From assembly GCF_016863115.1 (NCBI RefSeq), contig NZ_BOOG01000008.1, forward strand, positions 124,001 through 188,000: 64,000 nucleotides of DNA, written 5' to 3'. The position numbers and the translations under genes were made by a program. Numbering within the stretch: the first letter of the stretch is position 1; the number at the start of each line of letters is the position of its first letter. The notes under the pieces were generated by a model. The model searched no databases, was not told where the DNA came from, and saw only the letters and a program-made list of their open reading frames with translations. The DNA comes from Sphaerimonospora thailandensis. Its GTDB lineage: Bacteria > Actinomycetota > Actinomycetes > Streptosporangiales > Streptosporangiaceae. Shown here piece after piece: positions 10,356 to 18,252 of this stretch.

Positions 10356-10847
10356 GTGAAAGTGGTCGTGCTGGCGGACACACACGCGCCACGCCGGTGG
10401 AAGTCGTGCCCGCCCAGAGTGGCCGAGCAGCTCCGGCAGGCGGACGTGATCCTCCACGCGGGAGACGTCTGCACGGCCGACGTCCTGGTCGAACTGTCGG
10501 CCTACGCGCCCGTCCACGCGGTGCTCGGCAACAACGACGGCCCCGACGTGGCGGACTGGGGCGCCCCGGAGACCCTGGAGCTCAATCTGGACGGCCTCAA
10601 GGTCGCCATGATCCACGATAGCGGCCCGAAGGAGGGCAGGACCGCCCGGATGCGCCGCCGGTTCCCCGAGGCCGACCTGGTCGTGTTCGGCCACTCCCAC
10701 ATCCCGATGGATCTGACGGGCGACGGGGTGCGCGTCTTCAACCCCGGATCGCCCACCGATCGCCGTCGCCAGCCCCACGGCACCCTCGGCGTACTGGAAA
10801 TCGAGAACGGCCGCCTGCGAGAGGCCCGGATCATCCCGGTGACCTGA
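10356..10847 (+). CDS. YfcE/MJ0936-type metallophosphoesterase
   Basis: A 163-residue single-domain calcineurin-like phosphodiesterase. The metal ligands are all present: LADTHAP (8-11), HAGDVC (about 35), GNNDGP (about 58), the IHDSG loop and GHSHIP (about 112). It hydrolyses phosphodiester model substrates with Mn2+ in characterised relatives; the natural substrate is unknown. It starts at GTG 10356 after GGAGAG. It converges with the GerMN gene, with repeat array 1 in between. Confidence 0.88.
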   Translation: MKVVVLADTHAPRRWKSCPPRVAEQLRQADVILHAGDVCTADVLVELSAYAPVHAVLGNNDGPDVADWGAPETLELNLDGLKVAMIHDSGPKEGRTARMRRRFPEADLVVFGHSHIPMDLTGDGVRVFNPGSPTDRRRQPHGTLGVLEIENGRLREARIIPVT

Positions 10848-10856
10848 CCACGAAAC

Positions 10857-11080
10857 CCCCAGCCGTGATCTTGCGAATTCTCACAGCAGAGCGCCGTGAG
10901 CAGGGATTTCTCGCGCCGTGATCTTGCAGTTTCTCGCAGATGTGTGCCCTGACCAGCGAAAACGTTGTTCATGATCTTGCGGTTCACAGTAAGTGCAAGA
11001 TCATGAAACCCGTATACCAGGTCGGGTGGCTTAGGTGTGAGAAACTGCAAGATCACGGGGGTGGGGGTGGGGTGCGGTGG
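10857..11080. repeat. 53-bp symmetric repeat array 1
   Basis: Three forward units begin at 10865, 10918 and 10971, exactly 53 bp apart. Each opens GTGATCTTGC (ATGATCTTGC at 10971); the first two close with CTCRCAG. Two reverse-complement units end at 11004 and 11056. The two innermost units face each other as a perfect 13-bp stem (10968-10980 / 10995-11007, TTCATGATCTTGC). Spacers keep GA(C/G)C(A/T)G at their nt 12-17. A C-tract precedes (10856-10861) and a GGGGGTGGGGGTGGGG tract follows. The array fills the gap between two convergent genes. The expected sixth unit (ending near 11109) is missing where the GerMN gene ends. Confidence 0.9.
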
Positions 11081-11081
11081 G

Positions 11082-12014
11082 TTACGGTTCCAGGCTGCTG
11101 GGGATGGAGTCGGACCGGCCGGTGGGGTGCTGGGTGCGGCCGAAGCGGTCGTAGATCTTCACCCAGCGGATGCCGGGGAACTGCTTGAGGGTGGGGGTGA
11201 TCTGGTCGGCGATCGTGTACGTGGATCCTCCGCTCGTGATCTTCCCGGTGAGGCGGACCCGGGCGACCCCGTCACGTACGGTCAGCGAACTGAAACCGGT
11301 GGCCTTGGAGTTGACGAAGCGCAGCCCCCTGGCGTATTCGGCCCGGGTCGGTCCGGCGAACAGCCGCTGGAGGGCGCCGCGTGCGGTGGCGGGCGGGATC
11401 ACCGGGCGGCGCACCGCCACCGTGTACGGCTCACGCCCCGCCGCGTAGGCGCGCGAGTTGTGCAGGAAGGTCTTCACCGGCACGGTCCGGAACGGCGTCT
11501 TGATGTCGATGACGACCCGGTTGGGGTGGGTGAGGGTGTACATCCGGTACGGCGTGCGCCGCGACAGCCCGACGCCGAAGCTGAGCACCCCCTCGAAGTC
11601 GCCCGCGTTGACGACCTGGATCACCCCGGGGAGGGGATAGGTCTCGCGGGTGGGCCCGTAGGTGCCCGCACCGCGGCTGTCGTGCCCCACCGCGTGGCCG
11701 AAGCGGACCTGCAGGATCGCGTCGCCGGCCACCTGGACCCGATTGCCCGAGCCGTCGGCGATCAGGGAGGAGACGTAGGAAGCGCGGCGGGTGGCCGGAA
11801 GCGGCCCGCGGAACTCGAAGACCAGGCGGTCCAGCCCGCGATGGTGGGCGGCTCGGATGTCGACCAGGGTCGACACGGGACGGGCGGCGCCGGTCCGCGC
11901 CGTGCTGGGAATCGGGACGGCGGCGGGGACGGGAGCCGCGGCGGCGGGTGCCGCCAGGATCGTGGCGGTCATCAGCGGGACGGCCAGCGCGGCCAGGGGG
12001 CGTGCTCGGGACAT
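11082..12014 (-). CDS. Secreted AMIN-like / GerMN-domain protein
   Basis: A 310-residue exported protein. An Ala-rich signal peptide (residues 1-27, cleavage near AAAAPVP) is followed by an AMIN-like domain (about 50-185; ARGHRGLDRLVFEF-type start, HPNRVVIDIK end) and a C-terminal GerMN domain (about 205-300; PPATARGALQRLFAGPT, ADQITPTLKQFPGIRWVKIY). In actinobacteria this pair occurs in envelope proteins thought to bind peptidoglycan or spore-wall components. The ATG at 12014 has GAGGAG upstream. No lipobox is seen, so it is probably released or wall-bound. It diverges from the PH-domain gene. Confidence 0.85.
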   Translation of the reverse strand: MSRARPLAALAVPLMTATILAAPAAAAPVPAAVPIPSTARTGAARPVSTLVDIRAAHHRGLDRLVFEFRGPLPATRRASYVSSLIADGSGNRVQVAGDAILQVRFGHAVGHDSRGAGTYGPTRETYPLPGVIQVVNAGDFEGVLSFGVGLSRRTPYRMYTLTHPNRVVIDIKTPFRTVPVKTFLHNSRAYAAGREPYTVAVRRPVIPPATARGALQRLFAGPTRAEYARGLRFVNSKATGFSSLTVRDGVARVRLTGKITSGGSTYTIADQITPTLKQFPGIRWVKIYDRFGRTQHPTGRSDSIPSSLEP

Positions 12015-12232
12015 CGTTACTCCTCGGAGGTTTCCCTGCGGGCGAGGGCGTCCCGCGAGGGTGGCGCCGGTCTGGCACCTGTTTCGATAGTGCGCCCAGA
12101 GGCGGGCCGTGTTGGAGCGGTCCAGGGTCACATTCCGGTGACTGAAGGTCCCCCCGGTGGTAACCGTCGGAGGCGCGGAGGATCGGAACACGGACGGCGT
12201 CGTGACGCTCTGGGCGTTGTTACGCTGCCACC

Positions 12233-12646
12233 GTGGCTGCTGTTGAGGGGCCGCGGCACGAATGGCGGGTGCCGCGACAGGTCGTCATGGCCAAGATCGC
12301 CGGAGCCGTCCTGTTCGGAGTGCTGGCGACGATCGGCGATCATCACCAGCTCTTCCTCGCCGGGGTCGTGGCCCTCGGGCTCGCCGTGGTGGCGATGCGC
12401 GATTTGGTCATCCCCGTACGACTGTCCGCGAGCGCCGACGGGCTGGTCGTCGCCGGCCTGGCCGGCAGGGAACGGATCTCCTGGAACGACGTGGACCGCA
12501 TCCGGGTGGACTCCCGCCGCCGCTACGGACTGACCACTGAACTGCTGGAGATCGAGGCGGGGGATCAGGTACACCTTTTCAGCCGGTTCGACCTCGGCTC
12601 CTCGGTGTTCGACGTCGCCGACGCGCTGATGAAGCTGCGCCCCTGA
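12233..12646 (+). CDS. Membrane-anchored PH-domain protein
   Basis: A 137-residue protein. Two hydrophobic helices (about 20-38 and 42-56) are followed by a bacterial PH-like domain (LVIPVRLSASADGLVVAGL...RERISWNDVDRIRV) of the low-molecular-weight antigen CFP2 / bPH_6 type. Function is unknown. The GTG start at 12233 lacks a strong ribosome site, suggesting leaderless or weak initiation. A tandem repeat lies just past the stop. Confidence 0.75.
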   Translation: MAAVEGPRHEWRVPRQVVMAKIAGAVLFGVLATIGDHHQLFLAGVVALGLAVVAMRDLVIPVRLSASADGLVVAGLAGRERISWNDVDRIRVDSRRRYGLTTELLEIEAGDQVHLFSRFDLGSSVFDVADALMKLRP

Positions 12647-12657
12647 TCGGCGGCAGG

Positions 12658-12696
12658 GCCCATCGGCCATGCCCATCGGCCATGCCCATCGGCCGA
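12658..12696. repeat. 13-bp tandem triplication
   Basis: GCCCATCGGCCAT repeated at 12658, 12671 and 12684 (last copy 11 of 13). It begins 12 bp after the stop of the PH-domain gene. Confidence 0.9.
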
Positions 12697-12767
12697 GCAG
12701 GCCGTGCCGTTCAGGGTGAACGATGTTCCAGGGCGGTGTCCGGGCGGTTTCGGGGCAGTTTGTAGGC

Positions 12768-14231
12768 ATGGGACAGCAGCTCAGCCCGTTCGACGCACAG
12801 TTCCTCAACTTCGAGACCGTCACCAACCTCGCGCACATCGCGGGGCTGACGATCCTCGACCCGTCCGACGCACCCGGCGGCACGATCAACCGGGAGCACC
12901 TGGTGACGCTGCTGCGCGGCCGGCTCCACCTCGCCCCGCCCCTGCGCCGCCGTCTGGTCGGGGTGCCGCTGGGACTCGACCATCCGTACTGGGCGGAGGA
13001 TCGGGAGGTCGACTTCGACTACCACGTCCGCGAGCTCGCGCTGCCGCCGCCCGGTGACGACCACAAGCTCGCCGAGCAGGTCGCCCGGTTGCACGGCAGA
13101 GCCCTCGACCGGCGGCGGCCGCTGTGGGAGCTGTACGTGATCCAGGGAGTGGCCGGCGGTCTGGTCGCCCTGTACACCAAGGTCCACCACGCCGCGATCG
13201 ACGGGGTGACCGGGGTCGAGGTGATGGCGGCGCTGATGGACTTCGAGTCGCGGCCGTGCGACGCCCCGGCCGCCGAGCCGCCGAAGCCCGATGAGGCGGC
13301 GACGGCCCCCGGCCCGCTGGAGATGACCGTCAGGGGCGTCACCCGGGTCCTGGACAACCCGCTGGCCCTGCTGCGCTTCCTCGCCGACGCGGTGCCGAGG
13401 CTGGACGAGATGCCGGTGATCTCCCAGGTTTCGGGCGCCGGGCTGGTCTCGCGGCTGATCCGTGGAATCGGCGTCCGGGGGATCGGCGCCGAGCGGCTGC
13501 CCGGCCTGCCCCGCATGCCGGTGCCGCGTACCCCGCTGTCCGGTCCGGTCTCCCAGCACCGCCGGTTCGCGTTCGGGACGCTGCCGCTCGACGAGATCAA
13601 ACACGTGAAGAACGCCTTCGGCCGTACGGTGAACGACGTGGTGCTGACGCTGTGCGCGGCCGCGCTGCGGCGGTGGCTGGCCAAGCGGGACGAGCTGCCG
13701 CGCCTGCCGCTCGTCGTCGGCATCCCGATATCCACCAGGGGCCGATCACCTGGGGGCGGACCGGCCAACGAGGTGATCCCGGCGATCACCACGCTGCCGA
13801 CGCACCTCGCCGACCCGCTGGACCGGCTGCGCGCCGTCGGCGACTCGATGACCCTGGTCAAGGAGCGGTTCTCCGCCGCGCCGGCGACCTGGCTGATCGA
13901 GTTCAGCCAGGCCATGCCCGCCGCGCTGAACGCGCTGGCCGCCCGGTCCGGGTTCCGGCTGGCCTCGCGCCGGGCCCCCGCCATGAATCTGCTGATCTCC
14001 AACGTGCCGGGGCCGCAGATCCCGCTGTACGTCTGCGGCGCGCGTGTCGTCGCCCAGTATCCGATCTCGGTGATCACCGATGTCAGCGGCGGCATCAACA
14101 TCACCGTCTTCTCGTACGACGGCCGCGTCGACTTCGGGATCATCGCCGACCGCGACATGGTCCCCGATGTGTGGGACCTGATCGACTACCTGCGTGACGC
14201 GCTGGACGAGCTGATGAAGCTCGCCGGGTGA
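12768..14231 (+). CDS. Wax ester synthase / diacylglycerol acyltransferase
   Basis: A 487-residue WS/DGAT enzyme that acylates diacylglycerol or fatty alcohols from acyl-CoA to make storage lipids. The N-terminal condensation-like domain carries the catalytic motif HHAAIDG (within KVHHAAIDGVTG, about 143-149). The C-terminal DUF1298 part has the PLW-like PLWELYVIQG and NVPGPQIPLYVCGA motifs. The chosen ATG at 12768 gives the normal opening MGQQLSPFDAQFLNFE. It is followed by strong hairpins, so it is a single-gene unit converging on mctP. Confidence 0.92.
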   Translation: MGQQLSPFDAQFLNFETVTNLAHIAGLTILDPSDAPGGTINREHLVTLLRGRLHLAPPLRRRLVGVPLGLDHPYWAEDREVDFDYHVRELALPPPGDDHKLAEQVARLHGRALDRRRPLWELYVIQGVAGGLVALYTKVHHAAIDGVTGVEVMAALMDFESRPCDAPAAEPPKPDEAATAPGPLEMTVRGVTRVLDNPLALLRFLADAVPRLDEMPVISQVSGAGLVSRLIRGIGVRGIGAERLPGLPRMPVPRTPLSGPVSQHRRFAFGTLPLDEIKHVKNAFGRTVNDVVLTLCAAALRRWLAKRDELPRLPLVVGIPISTRGRSPGGGPANEVIPAITTLPTHLADPLDRLRAVGDSMTLVKERFSAAPATWLIEFSQAMPAALNALAARSGFRLASRRAPAMNLLISNVPGPQIPLYVCGARVVAQYPISVITDVSGGINITVFSYDGRVDFGIIADRDMVPDVWDLIDYLRDALDELMKLAG

Positions 14232-14255
14232 GCGCGGTCCGCCCATGGGCGGCGG

Positions 14256-14316
14256 CCCGCCCGGGGCCGCGTGGGGCCGCCGGGCGGGATTCGCACCCGC
14301 CGGGCAGGGCGGGTGC
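14256..14316. terminator. Paired hairpins between convergent genes
   Basis: Two consecutive stem-loops: CCCGCCCGG / CCGGGCGGG (14256-14264 / 14280-14288), then GCACCCGCC / GGCGGGTGC (14293-14301 / 14308-14316). They probably terminate the WS/DGAT transcript, and perhaps mctP from the other side. Confidence 0.65.
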
Positions 14317-14323
14317 AGCGGGC

Positions 14324-14371
14324 CGGCTCCCGGGGGATCCGGCTCCTGGAGGATGCGGCTCCTGGGGGATC
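14324..14371. repeat. 16-bp tandem triplication at mctP 3' end
   Basis: Three copies of CGGCTCCTGGGGGATC (one or two substitutions) at 14324, 14340 and 14356. The mctP stop codon (14370-14372) overlaps the edge of copy 3. Confidence 0.9.
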
Positions 14372-15950
14372 AGGTGGAGCCGGAGGTCTCCACTTCGTGG
14401 ACGCGGGGGTCGTCCTTGTCCGCCGTGTAGTCGTCCGGACGGGTCGCGTCCGGTCCGTCGGCCGCCCTGAGCGCGCGGGCGAGGAACGTCCCGAGCACGG
14501 CGACGACCAGGTTGACGATCAGCGCCAGGAACCCGGCGTAGATCGTCATCTTGGTGTCCAGGCCGAGCTGGGACAGCGGGAATCCCGACCCGGCGAAGTG
14601 GGCGTGGGTGGGGCTGGAGATGTTGTAGAGCATCACCATGCCCGCGCCCATTCCGCCGACCCACCCGGCGATCAGGCCGGCCCGGTGGAACCAGCGGGTG
14701 AACAGCCCGAGCGCGACCGACGGGAGCGTCTGCAGGATGATCACACCGCCGATGAGCTGCAGGTCGATGGAGAACTGCGGATCGATGAGCAGGATGCACA
14801 GCACGGCGCCGACCTTCACGACCAGGGATGTGATCTTGCTGACCCTGGCCTCCTGGGCGTCGGTCGCGTCCCGCCGCAGATATTCGCGGTAGATGTTGCG
14901 GGTGAACAGGTTGGCCGCGGCGATCGACATGATCGCGGCGGGCACCAGCGCGCCGATCCCGATCGCGGCGAAGGCCACCCCGGCGAACCAGTCGGGGAAC
15001 ATCTTGTCGAACAGCAGCGGAACGACCGTGTTGGAGTCCTTGCCGATCGGGGTGACCCCGGCCGCGATCGCCATGTAGCCGAGCAGCGCGATCAGGCCCA
15101 GCAGGAAGCTGTAGGCGGGCAGCGCCGACATGTTGCGCTTGATCACGTTGCGGTCCCGCGACGCCAGCACGCCGGTGACGCTGTGCGGGTAGAGGAACAG
15201 CGCCAGCGCCGAGCCGAGCGCGAGCGTGACGTACTGCAGTTGGTTGCCGGCGTTCAGTAGAACGCCGTCGCCGGGCGCGGGCGTGGCCTCGAACTTGGCC
15301 TGGGCCGCAGCGAAGATCGAGCTCCAGCCGCCGAGCTTCGCCGGGATGTAGATGACCGCCGCGAGGATCACGATGTAGATCAGTGAGTCCTTGACGAAGG
15401 CGATCAGCGCCGGCGCACGCAGGCCGGACTGGTAGGTGTAGGCCGCGAGGATCGCGAAGGCGATGATCAGCGGCAGGTCGCCGGTCACGCCCATCGTCTT
15501 GAGCACCGCCTCGATGCCGACGAGCTGCAGCGCGATGTACGGCATGGTCGCGACGATGCCGGTGATCGCGACCAGCAGCGCCAGCGTCGGCGAGCCGAAC
15601 CTGGCCCGCACGAAGTCGGCGGGCGTGACCAGCCCGTGCACGTGCGAGACCGACCACAGCCGGATCAGCACGAGCATCACCAGGGGATAGACGACCACCG
15701 TGTACGGCACGGCGAAGAAGCCCATGGCGCCGGCGCCGAACAGCAGGGCCGGGACGGCCACGAACGTGTAGGCGGTGTAGAGGTCGCCGCCCACCAGGAA
15801 CCAGGTGATCCAGGAGCCGAAGCTGCGCCCGCCGAGACCCCACTCGTGCAGGCTGGCGAGGTCGTCGGCGCGCCGCCAGCGGGCCGCGACGAAGCCCATG
15901 CCGCTGACGAGTAGGAACAGGATCGTGAAGATGACGATCTCGGTGGTCAT
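14370..15950 (-). CDS. mctP: Sodium:solute symporter, monocarboxylate permease (MctP type)
   Basis: A 526-residue sodium/solute symporter family protein with about 13 membrane spans. Signature segments are GGRSFGSWITWFLVGGDLYTAYTFVAVPALLFGAG near the N-terminus (given in part) and SVTGVLASRDRNVIKRNMSALP in the middle. MctP-type carriers take up lactate, pyruvate, acetate or alanine. The C-terminal 40 residues are hydrophilic and cytoplasmic. ATG at 15950 overlaps the DUF3311 stop by 4 nt, the usual two-gene arrangement; the small partner is thought to assist the permease. A CRP-like site upstream suggests carbon-status control. Confidence 0.9.
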   Translation of the reverse strand: MTTEIVIFTILFLLVSGMGFVAARWRRADDLASLHEWGLGGRSFGSWITWFLVGGDLYTAYTFVAVPALLFGAGAMGFFAVPYTVVVYPLVMLVLIRLWSVSHVHGLVTPADFVRARFGSPTLALLVAITGIVATMPYIALQLVGIEAVLKTMGVTGDLPLIIAFAILAAYTYQSGLRAPALIAFVKDSLIYIVILAAVIYIPAKLGGWSSIFAAAQAKFEATPAPGDGVLLNAGNQLQYVTLALGSALALFLYPHSVTGVLASRDRNVIKRNMSALPAYSFLLGLIALLGYMAIAAGVTPIGKDSNTVVPLLFDKMFPDWFAGVAFAAIGIGALVPAAIMSIAAANLFTRNIYREYLRRDATDAQEARVSKITSLVVKVGAVLCILLIDPQFSIDLQLIGGVIILQTLPSVALGLFTRWFHRAGLIAGWVGGMGAGMVMLYNISSPTHAHFAGSGFPLSQLGLDTKMTIYAGFLALIVNLVVAVLGTFLARALRAADGPDATRPDDYTADKDDPRVHEVETSGST

Positions 15951-16186
15951 CGGCCCCTCCGCGTCATGCGGTAGACGACCGTCGTGGTCGTGACGCCGAG
16001 GACGATGAAGGCGAGTTGCAGCCAGTAGAAGAGCGGGATGCCGAAAAGGCGGGGTTCGACGGCGTTGAACAGGGGTGTGATCAGCGGGATCACGATGGGG
16101 ATCGGAAGCAGCCAGTACCAGTTGCTGCGGTCGGTGCGGGGCGTGGTCAACGACTCTCCAAACCGATCAGACACCTTGTGTGTCAC
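15947..16186 (-). CDS. DUF3311 small membrane partner of MctP
   Basis: A 79-residue protein with two hydrophobic helices and the DUF3311 pattern WYWLLPIPIVIPLITPLFN...LFGIPLFYWLQLAFI. It is almost always encoded immediately before an SSS-family permease, as here (4-nt overlap). The N-terminal 20 residues before the first helix are unusual and the GTG at 16186 has a weak ribosome site, so a later start is possible. Confidence 0.85.
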   Translation of the reverse strand: MTHKVSDRFGESLTTPRTDRSNWYWLLPIPIVIPLITPLFNAVEPRLFGIPLFYWLQLAFIVLGVTTTTVVYRMTRRGR

Positions 16187-16193
16187 CCGGTTG

Positions 16194-16230
16194 AGTGACG
16201 TGGATCACAGTAAATACGCGTAGATCACAG
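16194..16230 (-). promoter_or_regulatory. CRP-like operator pair upstream of the DUF3311-mctP operon
   Basis: Reading the minus strand, TGTGA-TCCACG-TCAC at 16194-16209 fits the CRP consensus TGTGA-N6-TCACA. A second half-match, CTGTGATCTACG, lies 20 bp away (16219-16230) as a direct repeat of CTGTGATCCACG. The 20-bp spacing equals two helix turns. Both lie 10-45 bp upstream of the predicted GTG start, so they overlap the promoter or leader. Confidence 0.55.
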
Positions 16231-16277
16231 CGTCGTCACCGATCGCTGAACGGTCGGGTCGGCGCGCCGAACGACGG

Positions 16278-17978
16278 CTATCGCGCCGCGATGTGGGGGA
16301 GCACGACGGCCGAGGGGTGCCCGGGGTCGTGCAGGACCTCATGGTCCGACGGCACCATCGGGCTGCCCGCGGTCAGCGCCGCCCCGGTGCCCGGATTGCG
16401 GGCGATCCGGGGATAGGCCCCGCTCGCCACATGCACCCGGATCCGGTGGCCCCGGCGGAAGCGGTGCCCCATCGGCCACAGTTCGACCTCCACCCGGCGC
16501 ACGCCGTCGGCGCCGACCGGCAGGGCCGGGGTGAGCCGGCGGACGCCCTCGCAGACGTTCATCGACGCGCCGCCGGGGTGGACGTCGCACACCCGCACGA
16601 CCACGTCGGCGTGGTCGTTGGTCGACCGCAGGAACAGGTCGGCGGTGACCGGCCCGATCATCTCGATGTCCTCGGCCAGGGCGTCGGAGGTGTAGACGAG
16701 CACGTCCCGCCGGGCCTCCAGCCGCCTGTTGTCCCGCGGGGAGGAGTCGCCGATCAGCACCGGGCCGCCGAGGACCGGGGTGGGATGCGCGGGATCGTAG
16801 CGGTACCGGTCCGGCTCGGAGGGGGCCGGGTTGCCGGTGGACAGCGCGAAGCCCGGCTGCAGGTGCCAGCGCACCGGCCGCGTCCCCGGCGGCGGCCAGT
16901 CGGGGTGGTCGCGCCACTCGTCGGCGCCGGTCACGAACAGCCGTACGGGGGAGGCACGCAGCCCGGACGGGTCGTCGAGCAGGTGCGCACGGAACCAGGC
17001 CAGCGCGTCGTTGTTGGCGGCCCGCCCGTGCCGTACGTCGGTGTGATGCCACGGCCCGATCGTCAGGTACGGCTGCCGCCCGGCGGCGCGCATCGCGGCG
17101 TAGTCCTTCAGCTGCCACGGCAGGAACACGTCGTACCAGCCGCCGGTCATCGTGACCTCGGCCGTCACCCTGTCGACCGTGCCGGAGAAGTCCCTCTTCT
17201 GCCAGTACGACGAGGCCGGGTCGGCGTGATTGGCGAGCAGTTCGCGGAAGAAGGGCAGCGGGCGGCCCGCCGCCAGCAGGTCGAGCTCGGTGATCGGCCC
17301 TCCCCACGACTCCGGCGCCCCGTCGGGTCCGGCCGGTCCCGGCAGTGCGGACAGCGCGGAAAGTAAGGCCCGGCGTGCCCTGCGCGGGACGAACAGCGGG
17401 GCCATCCCGGGCAGCCGCCCGTCCAGGTGGGCGGTGAGCGTAGTCCAGATCAGCGACGACTCCAGGGCGAACGCGCCGCCGACGTAGGCCGCGTCGCGGA
17501 AGCAGGAGGCGGTGACCTGCGTCGCCATCGCCTTCAGGTCCGGCGTCTCGGCCGCGATGGCCCACTGGGTGTAGCCGAGGTAGGAGGGCCCGTGCATGGC
17601 GAGGCTTCCGCCGTACCACGGCTGCCGGCGCAGCCACTCGACCGTGGCCAGGCCGTCGGCGTGCTCGTCGGCGAGCGGGTCGAGCAGGCCGCCGGAGCCG
17701 AATCCGCCGCGACAGCTCTGCAGGACGACCTGGAAGCCGTGCCGCGCGAACGCCCAGCCGTACATCCAGCCGAAGGGGCCGCCCCGGCCGTAGGGCGTGC
17801 GGATCAGGATGATGGGCGGGCGGGTGGCGCCGAGCGGGATGTAGTGGTCGGCCAGGAGGATCACGCCGTCCGGCATGGGCACGGGAAGGTTGCGCCTGAC
17901 CCGCACCCGGTGGGCGGGGCGGCGTCCCGGCCGCTGGACTGTCCAGGAAATCGGCAGCCGGACCGGCAGATCGACCAT
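16278..17978 (-). CDS. CocE/NonD family hydrolase (X-Pro dipeptidyl-peptidase-like)
   Basis: A 566-residue cytoplasmic serine hydrolase. An alpha/beta hydrolase domain (about 30-310) has oxyanion-loop IRTPYGRGGPFGW, nucleophile elbow GPSYLGYTQW (Ser in GxSYxG), acid in TGGWYDVFLPW and His in GPWHHTD. A C-terminal jelly-roll domain (PepX_C, about 330-560) follows. Members cleave acyl esters or N-acyl amides such as cocaine, glutaryl-7-ACA or peptides; the substrate here is unknown. ATG 17978 follows AAGGAG. It stands alone between the mctP and trp regions. Confidence 0.88.
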   Translation of the reverse strand: MVDLPVRLPISWTVQRPGRRPAHRVRVRRNLPVPMPDGVILLADHYIPLGATRPPIILIRTPYGRGGPFGWMYGWAFARHGFQVVLQSCRGGFGSGGLLDPLADEHADGLATVEWLRRQPWYGGSLAMHGPSYLGYTQWAIAAETPDLKAMATQVTASCFRDAAYVGGAFALESSLIWTTLTAHLDGRLPGMAPLFVPRRARRALLSALSALPGPAGPDGAPESWGGPITELDLLAAGRPLPFFRELLANHADPASSYWQKRDFSGTVDRVTAEVTMTGGWYDVFLPWQLKDYAAMRAAGRQPYLTIGPWHHTDVRHGRAANNDALAWFRAHLLDDPSGLRASPVRLFVTGADEWRDHPDWPPPGTRPVRWHLQPGFALSTGNPAPSEPDRYRYDPAHPTPVLGGPVLIGDSSPRDNRRLEARRDVLVYTSDALAEDIEMIGPVTADLFLRSTNDHADVVVRVCDVHPGGASMNVCEGVRRLTPALPVGADGVRRVEVELWPMGHRFRRGHRIRVHVASGAYPRIARNPGTGAALTAGSPMVPSDHEVLHDPGHPSAVVLPHIAAR

Positions 17979-18095
17979 GCGGACTCCTTCGCGCTCCTCC
18001 TTTTTACCTACTGGTAACAGAATATCTATCCGCACGGCCATTCGGCCAGCGTGTCCCGTTGCATGATCGCGGTCACCGCCGCTACCCTTCATTCC

Positions 18096-18134
18096 ATGCG
18101 AGTTCCCGCGACCCTTCAGTGGTGGCGCCGCTAA
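18096..18134 (+). CDS. trpL: trp leader peptide
   Basis: A 12-codon open frame, MRVPATLQWWRR, with tandem Trp codons (TGG TGG at residues 9-10) three codons before the stop. Its stop region overlaps the first hairpin of an attenuator that ends 49 nt before the anthranilate synthase start. This is the classical arrangement in which stalling at Trp codons prevents terminator formation. It is too short for ordinary gene finders. Confidence 0.85.
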   Translation: MRVPATLQWWRR

Positions 18135-18205
18135 CAGGCGGCGTGGGTTTCGCATTCGTAAGCGTAAACGGACCGGCCGCCCCGAGAGGCGGCCTTCTGC
18201 GTTGT
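18125..18205 (+). promoter_or_regulatory. trp transcription attenuator
   Basis: Four mutually exclusive segments are visible. Segment 1 is CGCCGC (18126-18131) and pairs with segment 2, GCGGCG (18138-18143). Segment 2 (GGCGGC, 18137-18142) can pair with segment 3, GCCGCC (18176-18181), as antiterminator. Segment 3 (GGCCGCC, 18175-18181) also pairs with segment 4, GGCGGCC (18188-18194), as terminator, followed by TTCTGCGTT. The leader Trp codons cover segment 1. Low tryptophan should therefore favour read-through. Confidence 0.8.
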
Positions 18206-18252
18206 CCGCCCTGGGGCATTCGACGGGCTTCGGCCAAAAGGGGCATGGACAA

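Noticed and set aside
10865-11056. The 22-bp units with about 31-bp spacers look at first like a small CRISPR array (also at 40569 and 59510).
   Set aside because: Units invert at the centre, spacers share a conserved core and align between loci, and no cas gene is present.
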